Positions 57,889-64,000 of a stretch of DNA of 64,000 nt are shown piece after piece. How positions within the stretch are numbered: the stretch's first letter is position 1; each line of letters begins with the position of its first letter. Position numbers and translations under genes: made by a program. Below the pieces are notes generated by a model, which was not told the DNA's origin, ran no database searches, and saw only the letters and a list, made by a program, of their open reading frames with translations. Source of the stretch: Bacillota bacterium (lineage in GTDB: Bacteria; Bacillota; Clostridia; Clostridiales; Clostridiaceae). The stretch lies in contig JAJXWH010000016.1 in NCBI GenBank assembly GCA_021781745.1, positions 1-64,000 on the forward strand, written 5' to 3'.

Positions 57889-60084
57889 ATGATTAAGGTA
57901 ACAGTTAACATAAATGGTATGAATTATAACTTAAAGGGAGAAAAAGATGAAAAGTATTTGCTAGGGGTGGCAAATTTTGTTGATACAAGAATTAAAGAAA
58001 TAATATCTAAAAAAGCAGGATTTAGTACAACAGCCGCTGCGGTATTGGCAGCTGTAAATATTGCGGATGAACTTTATGAATGTGATTTAGAATTGGATGA
58101 AGCTGTAGAAGCTAAAAAAAATATTGAAAATGAAAATGCCTCATTAAAGCAAAAGATAGAAGAACTGAACTTAGAGATGAAGAAAGTTATTGCTGAAAAA
58201 TCAAATATCAAAGCTGACTTTGAGAAAAAAGAACAGGAGCTGCATTTAAGATATAAAGATGTAGAAGCTGCTTTTAACTCATTAAATGAGGAAATAAGCA
58301 AACTTAAGGTTGAAAACGAAAAAGTTAAAAATGAAAATAAGTTAATCCATGAGGAAGTTAAGAACAATAAAAATGCAAATGAAGCTTTAAATAGGGAAGT
58401 TAGTGAATCTAGGGAAAAAAATAAGGTTCTATATAAGAAGATAGATGAAGCTAAAAACAGAGAGCATAGATTAAATAAACAAATACAACAATCTAGCGAA
58501 CAGATTAATAAATTAACAAATGATATTACTAAGATCAATAAAGAGAAAGATAATATAAATAAAGAGTTAAATGAATTAAATGCTAAGAATTTAGAATTAA
58601 ATAAGGAAGTTGAAAAACTTAATGAAGTTAGAAAAGAATTAAATAATGAAATTTTAGTATTAAAAGAAAAAAATCTCACAGTTGAAACTAACTCTTATGA
58701 TGTTTTTGAGGATTTCAAAAAAGCAAAGGCAGAGCTGGAAGCTGAAATTAGCAGTAAGGAAGCTATTGCCAAAGAATATAATATGTGTAAAACAAACTTA
58801 GAAAACTTAAGAGAAGAATACTCTAACTGCGGTAAAGAGTTGCAAGAATGCAAGGAAAGCTTAGAAAAACAAGTTAATGATAATAATGAAATCACATCTA
58901 AATTTAATGAGGAAAGAGAAGCGTTAAATAAGAAGGTTGAAGAATTATTACTAACTAAAGAAGAACTAAGTAACAAAATTAAGGATTTGATGGCTAGAGA
59001 ACAAGAACTAAATGATTCTTTACAAATTGAAAAAGAAAATATAGTTGAATTAACAAAGCAGATAGAAATAAGTAATGGGGAAAGAGCTAAGCTTAAAAAG
59101 GAGTTAAATGATTTATTTGAAGAATCAGATAAGGAAATTAACGATTATACAGAAAAGCTAAATAATATTAATAAAGAAAATGAAAAGTTAATCAGTCAAA
59201 TTAATTCATTAAATGAAGAAAAAGATAATTTAGAAAGTAAAATAAATAAATTAACTGCAGAGCAAGAGAATTTAAATATTGAACTTGATAATGTACGCGA
59301 TGTTAATGACAGATTATCGCAAGAAATTGAAGAATACGATAGGAAAAAACAAGATCTTGAAGAAATGGTTAATATGTTAACATTAGTTCAAGATAACTTA
59401 AATAGTGAAATAAGTGATATTAGAGATAATAATGTTAGGTTGGAAAAAGAAATAGAAACAATCTTACTAGAAAAGCAAGCTTTACAGGAAGAGATTAATA
59501 AGTTAACTGAGGATGAGAACATCTTAAATAATGAAATAAAGCATTTAAGAAATATTAATGATCAATTAGCAAAGGAAATAGAAAAATGCAATAGAGAAAA
59601 GGACGTCTTACAAGAAGAAGTGGATATTATAAGAAGTAATAACGAAAAAGTTAAAAATGAGGCTAAAGAAGCTTATGAGACAAGCCAAGAGCAGATTAAT
59701 ATTAAAATTAAAGAAATAGAAGAAATTAATCAAACCTTAGAAACTACAGAAGCTGATTTAAGAAGAATTAAGGAAGAATTAGGAAGTAAGGAAAGAGCTG
59801 TAGCCAGATTAGAAAAAGAATTAGAAGATAAAGAAGATATTTTCTTAAGTCTAAAAAGACAAATAGAAGCTAAAGAAATTGAACTAGATACGAGTAAGGA
59901 TGCTATAAATGAATTAAATGAAAAGGTATCAGCGTTAACTGAGGAAAATAGCAAATTTACGCAAGAGTCTAGAACATTCAAGCATAGATTATTTGAATTA
60001 CAATCTGAGATAATAAACAAGGATATAGAAATTACAAAGCTGAGAAAAGAAGAAAAGATAGGTCCGGTAGTTAAGAAAAGATAA
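57889..60084 (+). CDS. ZapA-domain protein with ~640-residue coiled coil
   Basis: A 731-residue protein. Residues 1-85 match ZapA (VTVNINGMNYNLKGEKDEKY, then VANFVDTRIKEI and AAVLAAVNIADELYECD), the FtsZ-ring-associated tetramer-forming protein normally about 85-110 residues long. From about residue 90 to 720 it is unbroken, highly charged heptad-type coiled coil (repeated EEI.KL..E motifs). In other Firmicutes zapA lies near mutS2, as here, so it is the zapA locus with a greatly extended protein. GAGGTG lies 7 bp before the ATG. A hairpin terminator follows. Role at the septum is inferred. Confidence 0.82.
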   Translation: MIKVTVNINGMNYNLKGEKDEKYLLGVANFVDTRIKEIISKKAGFSTTAAAVLAAVNIADELYECDLELDEAVEAKKNIENENASLKQKIEELNLEMKKVIAEKSNIKADFEKKEQELHLRYKDVEAAFNSLNEEISKLKVENEKVKNENKLIHEEVKNNKNANEALNREVSESREKNKVLYKKIDEAKNREHRLNKQIQQSSEQINKLTNDITKINKEKDNINKELNELNAKNLELNKEVEKLNEVRKELNNEILVLKEKNLTVETNSYDVFEDFKKAKAELEAEISSKEAIAKEYNMCKTNLENLREEYSNCGKELQECKESLEKQVNDNNEITSKFNEEREALNKKVEELLLTKEELSNKIKDLMAREQELNDSLQIEKENIVELTKQIEISNGERAKLKKELNDLFEESDKEINDYTEKLNNINKENEKLISQINSLNEEKDNLESKINKLTAEQENLNIELDNVRDVNDRLSQEIEEYDRKKQDLEEMVNMLTLVQDNLNSEISDIRDNNVRLEKEIETILLEKQALQEEINKLTEDENILNNEIKHLRNINDQLAKEIEKCNREKDVLQEEVDIIRSNNEKVKNEAKEAYETSQEQINIKIKEIEEINQTLETTEADLRRIKEELGSKERAVARLEKELEDKEDIFLSLKRQIEAKEIELDTSKDAINELNEKVSALTEENSKFTQESRTFKHRLFELQSEIINKDIEITKLRKEEKIGPVVKKR

Positions 60085-60132
60085 GTGTTGATTTTACAAT
60101 AGTTTTTACTTAAAGATTATTAAATAAAAGTA

Positions 60133-60193
60133 TAATAAGAAGGTTATAATAAAAACTCAAATAATAGAGAGTTTTATTATAACCTTCTTATAA
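60133..60193 (+). terminator. Long stem terminator after the zapA-like gene
   Basis: ATAAGAAGGTTATAATAAAA pairs with TTTTATTATAACCTTCTTAT (one bulged A), loop of about 16 nt. No T-run follows on the plus strand. The rest of the gap to 60479 contains a diffuse inverted repeat (ACAATGTACAATTAA near 60320 with TTAATTGTCAATTGT near 60400) and a small GTGGC-GAA-GCCAC hairpin near 60434; no gene. Confidence 0.55.
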
Positions 60194-60479
60194 GTGCATA
60201 ATATAGATAAAAAAAACTATTTGATATATAAATTTGACTCATCCATATACAATGGTTAAAATCTAATATGGTATAATAGAATTAATGAGATAAGTTGAAA
60301 TAGAAAAACTTACAATAAACAATGTACAATTAACGAGGGGAAAAAGCTATAGGCTTTTCAAAAAATAGATATTAAAGAAATTATGTAAGAATTTCATCCT
60401 TAATTGTCAATTGTCCATTTCTAATTGGAAACGTGGCGAAGCCACCTTGTTATTCTCACTTGCCACTAAGGAGGAAAAT

Positions 60480-62843
60480 ATGAATAAAATCGAATTACTA
60501 GCTCCAGCAGGTAGTATGGAGAGTTTAATTGCCGCTATAAACAATGGAGCGGATGCAATATATCTTGGAGGAAATAAGTTTTCGGCTAGAGCTTATGCCT
60601 CAAATTTTGATAATGAAACTATGATGAAGGCCGTAGATTATGCCCATAGTTATAATGTAAAAGTTTATGTTACCATGAATACACTTCTAAAACAAAGTGA
60701 ACTTAAAGATGCTTTAAAATATGTGGGTTATCTTTATGAAATTGGAGTAGATGCATTAATAATCCAAGATGTTGGATTAGTTAGTTTAATCAGAGATGTA
60801 TATCCTAAATTTGAATTACATGCATCAACACAAATGACAATTCATAATGCAGAAGGTGCTTTATATTTTAGAGAAAAAGGCCTTGAAAGAATTGTTTTAT
60901 CAAGAGAGCTTTCTTTAGATGAAATTAAATACATTTCAAAGGATTTGGGCATTGAGACAGAGATATTTGTTCACGGTGCCTTATGTGTATGTTATTCAGG
61001 CCAATGTTTAATGAGTTCAATGATTGGTGGAAGAAGCGGAAACAGGGGAAGATGTGCACAGCCTTGTAGAATGCAATATACTTTAATAGGTGAAACTTCA
61101 GGAGAAAGAAAAGGGTATTTATTAAGTCCTAAAGATACTTGTCTAATTGAAGATATTGAACCAATTATTAAAAGTGGAACTGCGTCTTTAAAGGTTGAAG
61201 GAAGAATGAAAAAGCCAGAGTACGTAGCTGGTGTTACAAGGAATTATAGAAAATCTATTGATAAGGTATTGGTAAATACAAAGTTTGATTTACAAAAGGG
61301 AAGAAATGAATTAGCTCAATTATTTAATAGAGAAGGTTTTGCTAAAGCGTACCTTTATAAAAATACCGGAAAAGATATGATGAGCTATAATTACCCTAAA
61401 AACACTGGAGTATTTATTGGGCAGGTTTTAAATAACGGAGAAGTTAAGTTAGAAGCAGATGTTGCTTTAGGTGACGGAATAAGATTTGCTGATGATGGTT
61501 TCACTTTAAGTAAAATCTTAAAGAATAATAACGAAGTAAAGGAAGCTTTTAAGGGAGAAACTGTAAAGTTATTTCCTACAGGAGGATATAAAAAGGGATT
61601 TAGATTATTTAAGATGTCCGATAAAAAGCTTTATGATGAATTAAATGAAGATTTAAAACCATATAAAAAGAAAATAGGTTTAGTAGGGGAAGTAGAATTT
61701 AAGGCTAATGCTCCACTTTGTATAAAAACTAAATTTAATAGAAAAGAATACAAGGTTTATGGAGAAATAGTAGAAGAAGCTACTAATAAACCATTAACAA
61801 GAGAAAGAGTAGAAGAATCCTTAAAGAAATCTGGAGAAATTCCATATAAATTTGATAAAATAATCTTTGATACTTTTGATGATGGGTTTATAAGAATAGC
61901 ATCAATAAATAATCTACGAAGAGAGCTATTTGAAAAGATTTTAAAAGAAGGAGTAAGCTCATACAGAAGAAAAAGAGTTGAAGAAACTCCTAAAGCAAAA
62001 GAACTAAAATCTCAAGAAGATTTAGGATATATTTATAGCTGCATCACAAAAGATCAGTTAAAGGCATTAATTGAAAATAAAGATGCTAAAAATATAGCAC
62101 TAGATATATTCTTTAGCAGACAAAAAAATGCTTTGAAAAAAGAAGATTTAAAAAATTTACATGAACAAAGATCAGAAGATAGAAATATTTACTTAAAAGT
62201 TCCAAGTATAATTAAGGGTGAGTTTAATAATATTATTAAAGTTATAGATGAAATGATGCCTTACATAAATGGAATAATCACATCTAATGCCGGAATAATA
62301 AAGCTCTATAAAGATAAACTATTCATAATAGGGGACTATAAATTAAATATATTCAATAAAGAAGCAGCAGAATTTTATGCTGAAGACATAGATTTGCCTT
62401 TTATAAGCTTAGAGTTAAACAGAAAAGAAATAAAAGAAGTAGCGAAGAATATGAATTCTAAAATTGGAATTAATATTTATGGTAAGACTGAGCTTATGGT
62501 TAGTGAATATTGTCCTATAGGAAGTACTTTTGGAAATAAGTCTTCTAAAAAAGAATGTAATGGAGCATGTATGAAGGATACCTTTAGATTAAAGGATAGA
62601 ATGAATGAAAGCTTTAGTTTGCTTGCAGATAATAGCTGCAGGAGTTATATATTAAATTCTATAGCAACAAATCTAATTGATGAAGTAGAGGAGCTTAAAT
62701 CTTTTGGCATTAATAATTTCAGAATAGATTTTAAAGATGAAAGTTATGAAGAAGTTAATGAGATTTTAAATCAAATAGTTCATGGAAATAAAAATGAGAA
62801 TAAACAGTATACAAAAGGTCACTATAGACGTGGAGTAGAATAA
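60480..62843 (+). CDS. U32 peptidase-family protein (RlhA-like)
   Basis: A 787-residue member of the U32/DUF3656 family. It begins NKIELLAPAGSMESLIAAIN; GADAIYLGGNKFSARAYASN near 25 and HGALCVCYSGQCLMSSMIGG near 170-185, RGRCAQPCRMQY near 200 carry the conserved cysteines thought to bind an iron-sulfur cluster. Relatives hydroxylate a 23S rRNA cytidine (RlhA) or tRNA uridine (TrhP) using prephenate; older names call it collagenase-like protease. I use the ATG at 60480, with AAGGAGG 6 bp upstream. The position between zapA and mutS2 is common in clostridia. Confidence 0.88.
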   Translation: MNKIELLAPAGSMESLIAAINNGADAIYLGGNKFSARAYASNFDNETMMKAVDYAHSYNVKVYVTMNTLLKQSELKDALKYVGYLYEIGVDALIIQDVGLVSLIRDVYPKFELHASTQMTIHNAEGALYFREKGLERIVLSRELSLDEIKYISKDLGIETEIFVHGALCVCYSGQCLMSSMIGGRSGNRGRCAQPCRMQYTLIGETSGERKGYLLSPKDTCLIEDIEPIIKSGTASLKVEGRMKKPEYVAGVTRNYRKSIDKVLVNTKFDLQKGRNELAQLFNREGFAKAYLYKNTGKDMMSYNYPKNTGVFIGQVLNNGEVKLEADVALGDGIRFADDGFTLSKILKNNNEVKEAFKGETVKLFPTGGYKKGFRLFKMSDKKLYDELNEDLKPYKKKIGLVGEVEFKANAPLCIKTKFNRKEYKVYGEIVEEATNKPLTRERVEESLKKSGEIPYKFDKIIFDTFDDGFIRIASINNLRRELFEKILKEGVSSYRRKRVEETPKAKELKSQEDLGYIYSCITKDQLKALIENKDAKNIALDIFFSRQKNALKKEDLKNLHEQRSEDRNIYLKVPSIIKGEFNNIIKVIDEMMPYINGIITSNAGIIKLYKDKLFIIGDYKLNIFNKEAAEFYAEDIDLPFISLELNRKEIKEVAKNMNSKIGINIYGKTELMVSEYCPIGSTFGNKSSKKECNGACMKDTFRLKDRMNESFSLLADNSCRSYILNSIATNLIDEVEELKSFGINNFRIDFKDESYEEVNEILNQIVHGNKNENKQYTKGHYRRGVE

Positions 62844-62917
62844 TAGTTCACAATTTACAGTGCACAGTTTACTAACTGTAACCTGTTAACTGTTAACTGA
62901 GTTAAGGGTGTGATAAG
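62844..62917 (+). repeat. Low-complexity leader of mutS2
   Basis: A run of near-repeats (CACAATTTACAGTGCACAG; CTGTAACCTGTTAACTGTTAACTG) between the two genes. Such AACTGT/ACAATT motifs recur between clostridial genes. I see no promoter or terminator in it. Confidence 0.3.
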
Positions 62918-64000
62918 ATGAATGAACGTTCTCTAAGAGTATTAGAGTTTTATAAAATTAAAGAAAAAATAAAGAAGTATGCAAGAACCAATGCCGGAAA
63001 AGCAATGGTTGACAAACTTGAGCCATATGATAATATGTATGAAATAAATAATAAATTAGAAGAAACAAATGAGGCTCTTGAAATTTTAATTACAAAGGGG
63101 AATCCACCTCTTGAAGGACTTGCTGATATACATGAGGGAATTGAAAGAGCTAAAAAAGGTGGTACTTTATCTCCGGAACAATTATTAAAGGTTGGCGGAA
63201 TGCTTGGAGCTGCTAGAACTATGAAGGAATTCTTCAAAAGAGAAGAAGCTGAAAAGGCGTATCCAAGGCTTGAAGATCTAGCATACATACTAGTTCCAAT
63301 AAAGGCATTAGAAAGTGAAATAGAAAGAGCGATTGTTTCAGAAGATGAAATTAGCGATAAAGCCAGTCAGACTTTATATAATATAAGGAGAAGTCTTAAA
63401 GAAAAGAATTCTTCAGTAAGAGAAAAAATAGGATCGATAGTTAGAAGTAATTCAAAGTATCTGCAGGATGATTTATATACTATGAGAGGCGATAGATATG
63501 TAATTCCAGTAAAATCTGAGTATAAGAGCCAGGTTCCAGGACTTGTCCATGATCAAAGCTCAACTGGAGCAACATTTTTTATTGAGCCTATGAGCTTGGT
63601 AAATTTAAATAATGAAATAAGAGAATTAGTTTTAAAAGAAAAAGCGGAAATAGAAAGAATACTTTCTGAACTTTCTTTAAAAGTAAAAAATAATTCTGAT
63701 GAATGTTTAAGTAATTTAAAAGTTCTTGTTGAGTTTGATTTTATATTTGCAAAAGGAAGATATGCCTCTTCTTTAAATGCAATAAAACCAATTGTAAGAG
63801 AAGATGGGATATTTAGCATATTATCAGGAAGACATCCATTAATAGAATCTGACAAGGTTGTGCCATCAGATGTTTATTTAGGTGAAGAATTTCAAACTTT
63901 AATGATTACAGGACCAAATACTGGAGGTAAGACTGTTACAATAAAAACTGTTGGATTACTTCATATTATGGGCTTAAGCGGACTTTTAATACCTGCTAAA
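62918..64000 (+). CDS. mutS2: Endonuclease MutS2 (partial, runs off window)
   Basis: An open frame of 361 codons continues past the right edge. It begins MNERSLRVLEFYKIKEKIKK and includes GNPPLEGLADIHEGIERAKK near 65, LYTMRGDRYVIPVKSEYKSQ near 185, VHDQSSTGATFFIEPMSLVN near 210 and Walker A ITGPNTGGKTVT near 329. This is MutS2, which binds branched DNA and stalled ribosomes and limits recombination; its C-terminal Smr nuclease domain is outside the window. The ATG at 62918 has only a weak ribosome site (AAGGGTG at 62903-62909). Confidence 0.9.
   Translation, partial: MNERSLRVLEFYKIKEKIKKYARTNAGKAMVDKLEPYDNMYEINNKLEETNEALEILITKGNPPLEGLADIHEGIERAKKGGTLSPEQLLKVGGMLGAARTMKEFFKREEAEKAYPRLEDLAYILVPIKALESEIERAIVSEDEISDKASQTLYNIRRSLKEKNSSVREKIGSIVRSNSKYLQDDLYTMRGDRYVIPVKSEYKSQVPGLVHDQSSTGATFFIEPMSLVNLNNEIRELVLKEKAEIERILSELSLKVKNNSDECLSNLKVLVEFDFIFAKGRYASSLNAIKPIVREDGIFSILSGRHPLIESDKVVPSDVYLGEEFQTLMITGPNTGGKTVTIKTVGLLHIMGLSGLLIPAK

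Overview
The window looks like chromosomal DNA of a saccharolytic, spore-forming, anaerobic Clostridium (cluster I; solventogenic species such as C. beijerinckii are the closest feel, by inference). The basis is very low GC, strong AGGAGG ribosome sites, frequent TTG/GTG starts, Csp-type germination proteases, flavodiiron proteins, MurT/GatD, and a glycogen phosphorylase/amylomaltase pair. No rRNA, tRNA or CRISPR array was seen.

1-5 kb is an accessory island: the end of a transposase gene, an AbiE-type toxin-antitoxin pair with a 17-bp operator palindrome, a degraded AlbA_2-type gene, and an XRE repressor/ImmA-type protease/PIN nuclease operon bracketed by two related ~95-nt structured elements. 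5-12.7 kb is a redox or nitrosative-stress block: a soluble chemoreceptor-like protein joined to an AAA-ATPase with a C-terminal RyR domain, a DUF2249 protein, two flavodiiron proteins and a flavodoxin. Four promoters here share a 12-bp palindrome exactly 23 bp upstream of the -10 box, the layout of a class-II CRP/FNR-activated regulon.

12.8-18 kb is a hexuronate catabolism cluster (GntR/FCD regulator, uxuA, uxuB, uxaC). 18.4-22 kb holds two tandem Csp-like subtilases. 22-36 kb carries metabolic and housekeeping genes: a C26 amidotransferase, a secreted transglutaminase-like protein, a multi-sugar ABC ATPase, PucR- and LacI-type regulators, malQ-glgP, a D-2-hydroxyacid dehydrogenase and topoisomerase III. 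36-43 kb carries a DUF4261 protein, an ammonium transporter, a phosphoesterase, a Na+/solute symporter and a response regulator with a BTAD/SARP-like output domain.

43.5-49.7 kb is an NMT1/SsuA-like ABC transporter operon whose binding-protein gene is split by a 3.6-kb element. The element encodes a large serine recombinase, two MntA-like nucleotidyltransferases and a HepT toxin. A 13-bp direct repeat at its ends means that precise excision would restore a 339-residue lipoprotein, so the gene may be switchable. 50-64 kb holds lrgAB-like genes, an unknown protein, a flavoredoxin, a D,D-carboxypeptidase, murT-gatD, a ZapA-domain protein with a ~640-residue coiled coil, a U32 protease-family protein and the start of mutS2.

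From 33 to 58 kb the intergenic regions carry ten long imperfect hairpins (about 90-285 bp). Four share a conserved tip core (TTGCACC...TGCTCC...GACAAG...GGAACAA), and two others are ~95% identical to each other. I do not recognise this family. The best leads for something undescribed are the hairpin family, the chemoreceptor + AAA-RyR operon with its spacing-locked regulon, and the recombinase-split transporter gene.
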